The notes below the pieces were generated by a model. The model searched no databases and was not told the DNA's origin. It worked only from the letters and a program-made list of their open reading frames with translations. Position numbers and translations under genes: made by a program. Shown piece after piece: positions 44,061 to 55,502 of a stretch of DNA of 64,000 bases. The DNA lies in assembly GCF_014805685.1 (NCBI RefSeq), contig NC_060886.1, forward strand, positions 30,096,862 through 30,160,861. Reading direction: 5' to 3'. Source of the DNA: Silurus meridionalis (lineage: Eukaryota; Chordata; Actinopteri; Siluriformes; Siluridae). Numbering within the stretch: the first letter of the stretch is position 1; every line of letters begins with the position of its first letter.

Positions 44061-44665
44061 ACATCAAATATTGGTCACAAATTATTGGTTACTTTCGGAA
44101 TGATAAAAAGTTTAGCACATACGATGCATCGCGATACAAATGCACACTTGTCTCCAATGTCTCCAATGTTTCTAGCGTGAACTACATGCATATCATTTAC
44201 ACGATATGAATGCATTTATTTAGCCAGAATTTAAGAATCTTCAGGTAAATATTAAAGCAGCTTTTAGCCAGCTCTGAATACAGCGCTATAAATTACACCA
44301 AAACACAGGCAGCCGAGGCACCAGAGCAGAGGAGGTAAGTACCAGTGCAGACAAAGAGGATCCCTGACAGTCTTTTATGTTTTATGATATTAATGAATCA
44401 AGAACCTGTTACGCTTTAAGAGTTTTTTTTTTTTAAACAGGAGACGATTGTTACCGTAGACTTAAGTGAAAAGTTTTCACTGGATGGAAAAAGTGGCACG
44501 CTTCTTCATTATACATCTGCATATTGCTTTTAAATGGAAAGCAATTCAAAAGTAATGGAATGTAATTACACTTTGTTGCCGAGGTTGAATAATCATTGGG
44601 ATTTGTTACCCATTATCACAGTAGTCAGATAATTGGAATCCATTTCGAAAGCAGCCCATCTCATG
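44061..44665. other. Unassigned sequence, no gene seen
   Basis: No repeat or exon recognised apart from short T-runs. Confidence 0.55.

Positions 44666-44694
<29 letters not shown>
44666..44694. repeat. 29-T homopolymer ending in GCAG
   Basis: The longest homopolymer in the window. The sequence TTTTGCAG/ATGG looks like a splice acceptor, but no open exon follows: the frame from ATG stops after about 18 codons. Confidence 0.95.
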
Positions 44695-44696
<2 letters not shown>

Positions 44697-46360
44697 AGAT
44701 GGAAACCTGGCAAGTTTGCTACAGTCAACACCAGCGAAGTATGAACAGGTTTTCTTGACACTTGACATGACGTGAACGCTGTCAACAACGCTTTCCTTAG
44801 CCCGTTTCTCATCCTACCACTCTGCAATTACGTGTCTGGCAGGGCAGCGCAAATCAAAGCTGAAGTTTTTATTGGCTTTCATTGCCTGCCTTATAACCTT
44901 GACCATTTTCATTCTAATCCTACCAAGACACTGCTCCATTTTCGACTTCTGACGGCACTGAGACAACAGGATGTAACACCGGCGATGGATGGATGATGGA
45001 AAAGTGGGAAAAAAAAACCCCACAACAACCTTTTGATACCGTTACGACAGCACACTACCTCCCCCCTACACATGCTGAAGGCTTTGAGTAATGTGATCCT
45101 TGCCAGCGGTGTCCCTTTTTAATTGCTCAGATTCCCTTTTTCCCCGTCGGGCCGTGTGCATACAATGGATGAGACGGAGACTGGTGCAGGGCTCACTCCC
45201 CAAGCATTAATCATCTCTGTCTGCAGGAGCCACTGAGACAGTCAGGATCTGGGGTCGAGGTTGCTTGACAACAGCATGCAGGACTTCCAAATGTTATCTC
45301 CTCAACACACGAGCCACCTGACAGGAGGAGAGGTCCCTTCTGGTGAAGCTAGCCTAGCCAGCTAAACCTGATAATCTAGCCTCTCCTCCGAGGGGGGGAT
45401 AAATTCATAACCAAGAGCAATAATTTCCTTGTTTATTCACCTGGGGCGTTCATTGTCTTGTTTCCTTTTCGGCTCTATGCGAGTAGAGGAGAATAGAGTG
45501 ATCAGATCAATTGCTGGGTGACTCAGTCGCAGGCGGCTGTTTTGCTTGCTGAGTATTCTGCTTGGCGTCGAAAGGATGTAACCGTGTAATTAATGGATAG
45601 AAAAATTCTCTCGTTTCATATGCGTGTCTGACAATAGCGCCGGAGGGTTTAATGACGCTAAATTAAAAGTGGCATCCGGTCCAGCATACTCCTGGTGTTG
45701 AACTCAATCCTTTGCCATAACATTTCACAAAGGATCAGGTGCCACAGTGTTGACACATCTGACAGAATCTAAACAGTGACACCAGATAAACAAACAATTT
45801 GACACACTCCAATTTCCGCCAGATACCATTATGAACTCGTTTTGACATCTTAACGCGATGTGTTACAATCCATTAACCTCATAACAAAATATGGGCAGCA
45901 ATGCCATGCTAACATCTCGCTTGTGAGGAGGGGGGCGGGGTAATTATCTTCCTTAATTGTTACTGACCCTTTGGGATGCGACTTGTACGCTTTGCTGCCA
46001 AGGAAGACGGGTTTTGTCAGCACGAAGCACAAGTCCATTTGCTGCTGTTTCTCCCACCTTGTGGACCATTTTGTAAGAGCTGATATGCTTCTTGATGATT
46101 GCCACTGTGCAGCTTGGTTTCTGCCTTGCTTGGCCTCCACAAATGTGCTGTCAATTTAGTATTCGCTCTGCTGTCTGCCTCTGAATGCAGCTGCATCTCC
46201 CCCTCCAGCACCTCCTCCTCCTCTTCTGTCACTGGACCAGTTTATTATCAGTTTGCTGTTGTCAGTGCCAGGACTAGAGGGGGAGAATGTAGCACAGGAT
46301 GGGAGAAAAACAAGAGCAAAGCATTTAGCCGTCCATTAAGGGTTCCTCCTTGCTGATAGA
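44695..46360. other. 1.7 kb repeat-free block, probable conserved non-coding DNA
   Basis: Balanced composition, no transposon debris and many constrained-looking words (CAGCGCAAATCAAAGC, TTTTTAATTGCTCAG, GGTTTAATGACGCTAAATTA, CCATTAACCTCATAAC). Minus frames 45850-46140 and 46017-46232 and plus frame 46099-46356 are open but unrecognised, and overlapping frames on both strands argue against coding. The best candidate enhancer region in the window, by inference. Confidence 0.45.
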
Positions 46361-48143
46361 CCTAATCCCTGAGTTACGATCAAGATGCGTTACAATGACA
46401 CAATCGTAACTTGAAAATATGGTCATTCGAGACCTAGGCTACCCAGGAGTTTTAAAGAATACTGATCAGTATGGGGTAGTTTACTATAATTTGTCAATAA
46501 TGTAACAAATGACAAAAAATAATTTAGCAAACGTAGCAATTTACACCACCGTAATGTATAAACTTTACAGAATTATTGGCATGGGGCGTGTGGACGAGCG
46601 CCGGTTCGCGAGTGGACGACAGAGCCGGATGCATTCTGTTTCAGTGTCCGACAATACTAATAAAAAGGAGAAGGACACGAGCTAAAATTGGGCTTTGAAA
46701 CACCAAACACACAAACAATATACGCCCTAACACTGAAACAACTGAACTCTGTTGACCTCTGGTGAGAGTAAGGCATCTCATGGGGTGGGGGACACGTACC
46801 GTATCGTCTGAAAATTTTAACGCAGTGCGAATATTTTTAGATTTAAAGAAAAAACTTCAGGCACTACCTGTACTGCATTTCTGTTGTTAAATTATTCCAG
46901 TTGTTTTCCTTTCTGAACGTGTTTAAACAGAAAATGGAAGCAGATTCCTTTTTCCTGGGACGTGGCCTAACCTGGCATTGCGTTATCCCAAGATTACTAT
47001 ACTGCAACAAAAATCAATTCAAATATCCCACTACCTCACCGTCAATATCTGGCAGAAGGTGACATTCGAAAAGCAAAAATTGCGTTCCAGCAAGGCCTGC
47101 ATTGTAGAAGGGATCGATATCACGTATACACGACATTTCAAAAGGAGCATCTGAGATCTTGCTGAATCCGAAGCAGTTACCAGCAGAGAGCTGTTTATAC
47201 CCAGCTATGGGAGTGATTATGTTTCATCTTCTCGTTCTTTCTTTCTGTCTTGATTTCTCTCTGTATGGTTTCTCTCTGGGGCCAGAAAGAGCTGTAGTCG
47301 GGCCCAGGATGTGGGTGTCCTGCTGTTCTGTGAATGTGCGCCCACCGGGGTGAGTCAGTGCAGGGCTCGGTGTATAAAGCTCCCTGCTCCTTTTCTCGCC
47401 CACACAACATGAAGCTCAGCCACCTAACTCCAGCATCCAGCAGCCCCCCACCACCCACCAACACACCCTGCATGCATTCAAAAGGCTAACAGAAAGATAA
47501 AAATACATACGTGTATGTTTTCAGTTTTCTGTCTCTTTCTTCTGATGCTTATAATTCTGCGTGACGTGACCAGTATCGTTCAGCGTTCCTCACTTCCTGG
47601 GCTTTGTTAATGATAATGTGCTTTTACATACGATTCCATTATTATTTCATATGGCCTGATGATCACAGTTAAATATAGCCCTGCCAGAAGGCAGAACTAA
47701 ATCCCTGCGTTCTCTTGACGTGTCCAAGCTCGTTTATAAGCGGGTCCTCTCGGCTCTAAATGAAATGATTCGCCTCTGCGGCATGTTACGTGTATGGAGC
47801 CCTGACACGAGTGCAGGGGTCAGTACAGAAATCACATAAACCCCCCTAAAGGCAATATTTAAAACCGTAGGTGCTCCAGACGCTGAGATGAATGCGAATG
47901 ATGAAGGTCAACTGCCCAGTGAAATTTGGCTTCAGGGGAGCAATAAAGTAAGATTTCTTTTTTTTTTTAAGAAGATGAAAAACACCACAAAAGCCATCTG
48001 TGGTTTGGAGATTGGGGAGCGGATCGTGAGCGAAGCAGATTGTTCCAGTAAATCAACAGGCAAAATGAGCGAGCTATAAGTGGGTCTTTATTGTTACCAG
48101 GGGAAAATTGGTGGCCACTACCACAACAATTTACAGATATATA
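46361..48143. other. Unassigned; weak TATA-type promoter candidate at 47371
   Basis: An inverted pair, GAGTTACGAT and ATCGTAACTT (about 46371-46415), marks a possible old repeat. Near 47371, GTATAAAGC is followed about 40 bp later by an ATG opening only 26 codons. Nothing else is recognised. Confidence 0.4.
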
Positions 48144-48656
48144 CGAGGTGGAATCAAAAGGTTTTGAGACTAATTGTGCAGACTGGTGCATGTGCATCAC
48201 CACGTCTGTGATTATATCATTAACAGAAAGTCAGAACAAAAATAAAAATTTTGCGTTAAACTGGGCACATCTGCCGCAGAGACGTTTGACGGCGTTTTGA
48301 GAACAACATCGCTGGGAGACGACGAGAAATCGGGGAGACTTTCGGCAACTTGTGCATGATGATCGTCGGAGAACAAGCCACGTGATCTCACTTCCGCACC
48401 CACCCTACTCGCCAGAATGGCTCCTGTGGACTTTGCCCTTTCCCCGAAGATGAAATCCAGCTCAAACGTCGTCTTTTTGACACCGTTGCGGAGATGCGGC
48501 GCCAATTTGCAGAAGGTGTTTGACAGGACGTATTCCAGAAGTGGCAGGAACGCTGGGAGAGGGGACTATTTTTTTAAGATGATAGTTTTTAAACATAGAT
48601 AAATAAAGTACTTTCTTGTAAACAGTCTCGAAACCTTTTGACATGATACCAGCTCG
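48144..48656 (+). mobile_element. mariner-like element, internally deleted, TIRs and TA site
   Basis: Left end CGAGGTGGAATCAAAAGG with TTTGAGACTA, right end AGTCTCGAAACC with TTTTGACATGATACCAGCTCG: inverted repeats of about 30 bp, flanked by TA (48142-48143 and 48657-48658). Inside, the plus strand reads FCVKLGTSAAETFDGV (N-terminal mariner region), then jumps to HVISLPHPPYSPE and VFQKWQERWERG (C-terminal). The catalytic core between them is deleted and frameshifts break the rest, leaving 513 bp. Confidence 0.9.
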
Positions 48657-49215
48657 TACATATGCGTGTACTTTTTTATAGCGATATGCAATTCACTTGC
48701 TTGCACAAACCCGTGAGGTGATGATATGTCAGGAAGGGAAGTCTAAAAAATGCTGGATCTGGGTATATCACAGGGACCTGAGAAAAAAACCCTGGTTCTG
48801 GACACAGCAAGGATTTGCCCTGTCATTTGAGGATCAGGGGAAATAATGGTGCGTGCGGTTGCAGTCTATTGGACTGAAGCGGTAAAGCTGGCTGGCTGAC
48901 CAGCATGGCCCAGAGAGATAAGCCAAGAGCTGTCAAGTCCCATTGATTGTTGTATTGTTCTGTGCAAAAGGGATGTTTCTTTGAATGGATAGGGTTCATA
49001 CCCTGGCAATCTTACAGCACCCACTAGAACAATACCTAAATTATAATTATGATATTGGCTTGGCTTGGTAAAGGATACATTAAAGGAGCACCAGATATGC
49101 ACTGGATCAATATGAGACCCAGTTTTGTCCGAGAAGTGCTGCGATATCGAATGTGACAAGTGCCGCTGTGAATAATTTAGCACCCTAATCAACCATTTCA
49201 AGCATTTTATTATAC
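48657..49215. other. Unassigned; 111-codon minus frame not recognised
   Basis: The minus frame 48866-49201 is open but unassigned. No repeat recognised. Confidence 0.5.
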
Positions 49216-49435
49216 GTTATATGGACAAAAAGTATTGGGACACCTGATTTTTCCAGCCATAAGCGGTTCTTCCCCAGCTCAAAGTTGGAGGTACACAATT
49301 GTAAACGACGTCTTTGGATGTGGTGGTATGACATTTTTCATACAGACACATTAGCAGACACAAACCTGTTCCAGCAAAGCAATGCCCCTGTTCACAAAGC
49401 CAGCTCCGTGAAGATATGCTGTTTAAAAAAAATTT
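49216..49435 (+). mobile_element. Family A Tc1-like copy, 3' truncated
   Basis: Starts with ATGGACAAAAAGTATTGGG, continues TTTTTCCAGCCATAAGCGG and CAAACCTGTTCCAGC, and stops after CAAAGCCAGCTCCGTG. Confidence 0.85.
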
Positions 49436-50097
49436 AAATTGTACATCAACCCAAATATTCACCTTCCCAATCAATTCCCAAAAGAGCACATGGAAATTAA
49501 ACGATAATTTAGCAGTCCTGCTCATCACTTAATTTTTATATCCTGCACAAAAATGACCCCTGGTATTTTTTATTATTATTTCTCCATCACTTTACAGTCT
49601 CCCCAACAAGCTCTCATATGATGCAGTTTCAATCATTCCCATCAATCCAATCTTTCAGATCAGGGGTTTTTGGGCATTTCATTTCTGTAAGATCATCCGA
49701 GCAGCTGTGATAGAACTAATCTGAAGAAGGTTTTTTTTTTTGCTGTGTTGGGTACCACTGGCTTATCTCCAAGAAGGCATAATTGTGGCTCCACAGGTAA
49801 ATTAAAGCAGTGTATTTATGCTTGTATTTACCCCTCCAGGATGGGGCCAAGCATAATCAAATTTGCAGTTGGACCCTGACTGTTAGCATGGCCTGTAAAT
49901 TCAGGCAGCTACACAGCTACATAACTCAAGATTAGCACTGTTTCTGATTGTCCCAATATCTGCAATCGTGCAGATGTTCATTAAGTTTCTTCCTTCGTGT
50001 AACAATTTTTGAACAAATTTCTATACCCTAAATTCCTCAACCCCATCTTTCAACTGTCTTGTGATCTTCGTTTGTCTGTTTAAAAGTCTAATTCATC
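49436..50097. other. Unassigned; perhaps an unrecognised old repeat
   Basis: 49560-49800 has wording that suggests a degraded transposon (TCTCCATCACTTTACAGTC, CCACTGGCTTATCTCC) but I cannot name it. Confidence 0.4.
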
Positions 50098-50245
50098 ATT
50101 TACATTTAGGGCATTTGGAAGACACCATTATTTAAAGCGACTTTCAACAGAGCTGTTGATGTTTAAGGGCTTTGCTCAAGGACCCAGCAGTGGTAGCTTG
50201 GTCATGCTGGGATGCGAACTCACGACCTTATGATCCCTCAGACTA
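50098..50245 (-). mobile_element. SINE copy (B2 type)
   Basis: CATTTACATTTAGGGCATTT, GGGCTTTGCTCAAGGACCC, GCTGGGATGCGAACTCACG. The tRNA head beyond 50245 is lost. Confidence 0.85.
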
Positions 50246-50690
50246 ATTTGCTATTATGTAAGCAGTTAGTCTCTATTCTCTCGCTAATAAATGCTTTATT
50301 AATATTGGTAGATTAGATCGTTAGAGCTAATGTACATGAGTGCTTGTTCTGTTTCTACTTTAGTCCAGCTCTGCAGTCTTTACTCAAGATAAGCTCTGAA
50401 GCTGTACTTCTTTTGCCTTCTATTTCCTGTGCCCTTTTTTACAATTCTGGACCCTCTGGTTATTTTTAGCTTTCCAAAATAAGTGGAGGGAGTAGAAATG
50501 CAGTATCCGAGTAGCACCTCGAAGGCTAGGCTACACACGAGTAGTCACAAGGGAACGGTCACCTGAACATTTCCTCCGTGCAATATCCTCGGGCTCAGTG
50601 TGGAAATAAAGAAACGTGACCATGTTGAGCAGAAAGAGATCTATGATTTTGTCTAGTGTTTGCTTGGTTTATCTCATACTACATACAGTA
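50246..50690. other. Unassigned sequence, no gene seen
   Basis: Nothing recognised. Confidence 0.55.
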
Positions 50691-50691
50691 T

Positions 50692-51530
50692 TTCAGAAAA
50701 AATGAGTACACCTCTCACATTTCAGCAACTAATGTATGTCTTCTTAAGAGACAATAGTATAGAAATGAAACTTATATTTTAGAGTAGTCAATCTGCAGCT
50801 TGTATATCAGTACAGATTTACTGTCCTTTAATAATAACTTAACATACAGCCATTTTTGTCTAAATAACTGGCAACAAAAGTGAGTCCACTTAAAGTCAAA
50901 ACTTAAGTTAAATGTCAAAACTGTTTCCAAAGTGTGAATATTTTGTGTGAGCACCATTGTTATCCAGCGCTGCCTTAATTCTCCTGGGCATTAAATTCAC
51001 CAGAGCTGCACAGGTTGTTGCTGGGATCCTCTTCCAGTCCTCCATAATGACATCACAGAGCTGCTGGATGTTAGACACATGGAGCTTCTCCACCTTCCGC
51101 TTGAGGATCCCCAGAGGTGCTCGATAGGGTTCAGGTCTGAAGAAATACTTGGCCACTACATCACCTCCATCTTCAGCAACGTGTTGCAGCGTGCGGCGTA
51201 TGACCTTCCTGTTCTGTTCTGCAACCTCTAAAGCAATGCTGCAGCACTCATGCGTCTGTTTTTTGAAGCAGATTCTGTACCTGACACACAACACGAGGAC
51301 TCAACTTGTTCGATGGACCGTTGCAAAACCTGTTCCGAGTGGAATCCATCTTGGAAAACCTCTGTATGACTCTGACCACTGTACTGTAACTCAGATTCAG
51401 TTTTATGATCTTCTTACAGCCTCAACCATCTTTGTGGAGAGCAACAATTCTAATTCTCAAATCCTCAGAGTGCCTTTGTCATGAGATGCCATGTTGAACA
51501 TTCAGTGTTGAGTATGAGAGAATTGTACTT
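50692..51530 (-). mobile_element. Longer Tc1-like transposon pseudogene (family E)
   Basis: A second Tc1 type with ends like AAATGAGTACACCTCTCAC (50698-50716). The minus strand encodes GILKRKVEKLHVSNIQQL, then DWKRIPATTCAALVNLMPRR and ALDNNGAHTKY. This is the C-terminal part of a Tc1-like transposase just past the third catalytic acid, whose usual NPIEHLWG context is shifted out of frame here (reading PYRAPLGI). The 128-codon frame 50908-51294 joins this to unrelated upstream translation. Upstream coding is broken, so the element is dead. A piece of the same family recurs inside the copy at 53962. Confidence 0.85.
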
Positions 51531-52062
51531 AAAACACCAAATTTAAACAAAAACAAATTTCTGTTTGAGCAGACAAAAACATGAACATGACGAATAGCAT
51601 GTGTGGCTTTGTATAATTCGTAGTTGCAGTCCCAACCCAAACACCTAACTTAATATGGTCTAATTTCATCTCTATTGTTGAAGGTATGTTACGATTTTCC
51701 AGTACAGATTGATGTAGCAATTCTTCTTGATTCTTGATGTGTTCTTACGAAGATTAGCTTTTATCTCAACGGATGTTTAGGCTATGGTCTGTTTTTTTTT
51801 TTTCCAAATTTAGAGCAAGATCAGCACATGAATATCTGCCATATTTTTCAATCAATAGCTACTTCTCTTGGAACGTGCAGCTGTATCCAGTGTACGTGGC
51901 TCCTCTGATCGGTATTTACATAATTTCATTTCTGCACACCCCCGTAATCCTGAGTGCGAGCCAGTATCCATTTGTTAAAAGCGGCTGCCCACGCATCTCA
52001 GAGCCGTATCCAGTGGATGGGCTGTAGCCCCCTTCTCGATCGTCACCGGCCTCCCACACAGA
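51531..52062. other. Unassigned sequence, no gene seen
   Basis: No repeat recognised. 51830-52060 is balanced and leads into a TATA-type candidate. Confidence 0.5.
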
Positions 52063-52139
52063 CATTATATAAAACCACCAGGGCGGCAGATCAGCCATCT
52101 CTTCACACAGAGCGCGCTTCAGCAAGCGGCTTCTCGAAG
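52063..52139 (+). promoter_or_regulatory. Candidate TATA promoter with short first exon
   Basis: ACATTATATAAAACCACC (TATA box) is followed about 30 bp later by CATCTCTTCACACAGAG, a plausible start site. The sequence then ends in a donor-like CGAAG/GTATC (52139/52140). The spacing suits a TATA-driven transcript with a ~40-nt leader exon. Upstream GC-rich sequence (CGATCGTCACCGG) includes a CRE-like half-site. No downstream coding exon is identified, so the gene is hypothetical. Confidence 0.3.
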
Positions 52140-53214
52140 GTATCAATCAATTTAGGGAGAGGTGAGAGAAAGAAAAGAGCCCAGCCTGAACCAAAACTTT
52201 GCCCTAGATTCTGTGGCACGTAGATAAGTGAGGGCATCTGAGAGGGCAACGTGAGCCACAGTGTGAGCTCTTTTTTTTTTTTTCCCAGGGAAACCAATGT
52301 GCCACGGGTTCACGCTCTTAAATGATGGGCATTTTGAGCTGTGAAAGGCTAATGGAATTGTGGTAACGCAAGGTGATCCAGGTCGCTGATGATTGTGTTG
52401 CTTTTAGTGGCCTGTCCAGAAATCGAGGGCAATTTGCACTTTTCATAAACCTGCAGATCCACAAATAAATGGATGAAATACAGCTTTCAAGGAACTAATA
52501 ATAAAAAATAAAAAACGAACTTGAATACGGCGAGACAGTTGACTGGAAAGCGTGGATTGGCTTGCTACCAGTGTTACTTCTCTGGTCAATAGCTTTTGTT
52601 GAGATTCCAGCTTGCTTAATGTGTGCTGACATCTGATTGGAGGAGCTTTATGTCCTTGGTCGCTCGGTTCCTTGTTGCGGATGCTCTTTTACCTCTACTC
52701 TCAATTGACCGGCTGACCCCATCTCAGCAGGGCAGCAATTGTTGTGTCCCTCAGCATCGATTCAAGAGTCGGCCCCATACCCGAGAAACCGTCTCTGGCG
52801 TGGTGTTATTGGTCCAGTGAGTGTTTATACTGATAATCAATATAATAATGCTTGAGAGCAGAGCCTTCTGAAATATTCACAAGACAGAGAGAGAATTACT
52901 AAAGCATCTGGGAATTACTACAGCAGTGTTATCTGGGAATTTCTTGTAAACCTCGAGCGACTAATAATAATTCAAATCACAGGTAAAATATTAAAGCACT
53001 CTTAGTAATACATTGTGGTTTCTATAAAGCAGCTCTCTTTTACAGAGACTTTGAGAGACTGGTTTATTTTAGGAGTAAAAATATTCACATTTTAAGCACA
53101 TCGTACATTTTTCTGATTATGTAGGAGAATATTTACATGAAAGGAATCTCCAGTGTCAGTGTTTTGTAACAGGAATTTGTTCCACCAGTTTAAAGGCATG
53201 GAAATCAGACAATA
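52140..53214. other. Unassigned sequence, no gene seen
   Basis: No repeat beyond T-runs (near 52270). If the TATA candidate is real this would be intron. Confidence 0.5.
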
Positions 53215-53475
53215 ATGGTAACCACTAGCGATAAAAGAGACAAAAATTGCAATTAAAAACAATAAAATACGGAAATATATTAATTACTAATGATTAAAGA
53301 TCAGAAAATACAGTAGTGACTAGCTATTAAAGATGCAAGAAAACAGGAAATATATTAACTATTACTGATTTAAAAACAAGGAAACCAGGAAATATATTAG
53401 TCACTAGCGATTGAAGAAACAAATATCGTAACTGCTAGCAATGAAAGACTTAAAGAAACTGGTAATTTCTTTACA
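53215..53475 (+). repeat. Degenerate minisatellite, unit about 42 bp
   Basis: About four to five imperfect units built around GGAAATATATTA, then ACTAGCGATT and AAGAAACAA-like words. GAAATATATTA recurs at 53272, 53348 and 53390; ACTAGC or TGCTAGC with a GAT/AAT-AAAGA follower recurs at 53223, 53320, 53403 and 53433. Not a known family. Confidence 0.75.
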
Positions 53476-53961
53476 GGAACCATGTGCTAAGCTGACTAGC
53501 TTGCTAGTGTTAGTAACAACCACTGGTATGATGTCTCAGACAGGCTTTCCAGCAAAAATGCAGGCTATTTTACTATGCTAATGATGCAGACGGTACAACA
53601 GAGCCATACAAGCGCTACGCCTGATTTAAGGTCAATCACTACAGTCAGTGTTTTGATTCATCACCAACTCTTTGATTTCAGTGCACAAACATCTCTGAGT
53701 CAGTCCGTGGTTGAAATATAAAGGACTTGTATTTCCACAGTGTGACTCACTTTCTTCAGCTTTGGGAGTTGCTGATTAGCAAACCTAGAAGCAGAGCTTA
53801 AAAATAAACAGTCTACAGACATGCAGTGGGGTGTTACTGTGGGTATTACTCTGGGTATTTATCAGAGATCAATGTCATGCTAACTTTCTACTTACTAAAG
53901 CTCAGCGCGGTTACTTTAAAAAACAAACTCAATTACTATGCTAGCATACGATTTCACTAGA
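53476..53961. other. Unassigned sequence, no gene seen
   Basis: Nothing recognised. Confidence 0.55.
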
Positions 53962-54500
53962 GGGACAAAAGTCTGTGTACACCTGACCATACGATTGGTA
54001 TGTGTTTCTTTTTTGAACATCGTATTCCACATTTAGTGCCCGTTTGCTGTTATAATAACCTCCACTCTACTTGGAAGATGTTCCTCTAGATTTTATGGAG
54101 AGTTGTGCTCGCTCAGCCAGTAAAGTCAGGGTCTGATGTAGGTGATGTCTGGAGGTATCTTAGTTACATCAGACCACAGACTGTCACATCAGACCACAGA
54201 CCGTCTTCAGCAAACCGACTTGTTGAAGCGTGTGGCGTATGACCTTCCTGTTCTGTTCTAAAACCTCTAAAGCAATGCTGCAGCACTCATGCGTCTGTTT
54301 TTGAGGTCTGGAGTCCAGTCTGTGTTTATATTCATCCCAAAGGTGTTTAGAGCCTCTATAGCAGGAGATCTTTCACTCCATTCCATGGAAAGTATATATA
54401 TTCATGGTGATGGCTTTGTGAACATTGTCAGGCTGGAAAAGGTTTGTGAAAAACAAAAAACAGCTCATAAGTGTCGAGTATCTGTTGGGCCTTATGATGT
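53962..54500 (-). mobile_element. Family A copy interrupted by a family E fragment
   Basis: Outer parts belong to family A: left end GGGACAAAAGTCTGTGTAC, TTGGAAGATGTTCCTCTAG, and on the far side CTATAGCAGGAGATC with TGATGGCTTTGTGAAC. The middle (about 54169-54300) matches 51160-51270 of family E almost word for word (GGCGTATGACCTTCCTGTTC, CTAAAGCAATGCTGCAGCAC). It is preceded by two near-identical 20-bp copies beginning ACATCAGACCACAGAC. This is a nested insertion or a recombinant element. Confidence 0.85.
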
Positions 54501-54915
54501 GAGACTGGTTTGAGTTGATAAAAAGTCTTTTTTTAATTAAATAATTACTCTTTACTACAGCAGATATCTATATTGGGTTCCTCTCCTGGAATCAGGAATT
54601 AGGAGGCTATGATGGGGAAAGAATCATCAAAACTTTAACGCAGCCACAACTTGGCAAAACACACCAAAGCATTTTTCATCCTCAAATATTTGAGTTGTTT
54701 TCCGTGAAAACTATTTCCGACTTTACAACACTGTGGTTTATTTGTATTCATGGAAAATAAAAATAAAGATTTGTGTAGGAGTATTCAGAATTATTAATCA
54801 TCGTTTGAGAGCTGAAATATCTGACATCTGTTGAACGATTTCTATGTGAGGATGCAATTGATTCAGCAGCATTGACATTGCTGACCTCCATCTCATATAT
54901 ACATACAGATTATTT
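54501..54915. other. Unassigned sequence, no gene seen
   Basis: Nothing recognised. Confidence 0.55.
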
Positions 54916-55160
54916 GAAACTGTTACCACAAAGTTGGAGGCACAAAACTGTTTTTGGATGCGGTAGAGTGAAATTTCCCCTTCACTTGAAGGACTAAGAG
55001 ACCCAATCCTGTTCCAGCATGAAGATATTTTTTACATGGGTTGGAGTGGAAGATCTCCTGCTAGAAGAGTGGAGCTTATTATACCAGCACATTCTGGACT
55101 ATAAATGTGGAATTAGATGTTCAAAAACAAACACATAGCAATCTTATGGTCAGGTTTTTT
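54916..55160 (+). mobile_element. Family A Tc1-like copy
   Basis: AAACTGTTACCACAAAGTTG, AGAGACCCAATCCTGTTCC and AGAAGAGTGGAGCTTATTAT are present. The segment coding the mid-transposase region is deleted. It ends near ATGGTCAGG. Confidence 0.85.
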
Positions 55161-55434
55161 GTATAGGAAGCTGATGATGATATATAGATTTGGAATGACT
55201 GCAGGATGAACAGATTGTCAGTGTGTAGGATGAGAAGAAAGTACCAAAATACTTCTGAATGTGAATGAGTATGAAGAGTTGAAGTAGTGATGTATGAGAA
55301 TGTTATGTGAATAATGAATGCAGTTCCATTCTTCTGTAGAGAAGACCTTTATATAGAGAGAGTTTCTATAGTTACACACACTCTCACTCTGTGGGTTCTG
55401 CTTGTGCACTCGCCACAGCTTCTCATTTAATGCT

Positions 55435-55439
<5 letters not shown>

Positions 55440-55500
<61 letters not shown>
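55440..55500. repeat. (AT)n microsatellite
   Basis: About 30 perfect AT units, able to form a cruciform. The frames with Ile-Tyr repeats are artefacts. Confidence 0.95.

Positions 55501-55502
<2 letters not shown>

Noticed and set aside
44666..44760. Splice acceptor followed by an exon
   Set aside because: The T-run ending in GCAG is a homopolymer, and the following frame closes after about 18 codons with only a weak donor.
48120..48660. Host gene at the mariner copy
   Set aside because: Inverted ends, TA flanks and transposase motifs explain the whole interval.
50908..51294. Intact Tc1 transposase
   Set aside because: Only the C-terminal part is in frame; the usual NPIEHLWG context is frameshifted and the upstream half is unrelated translation.
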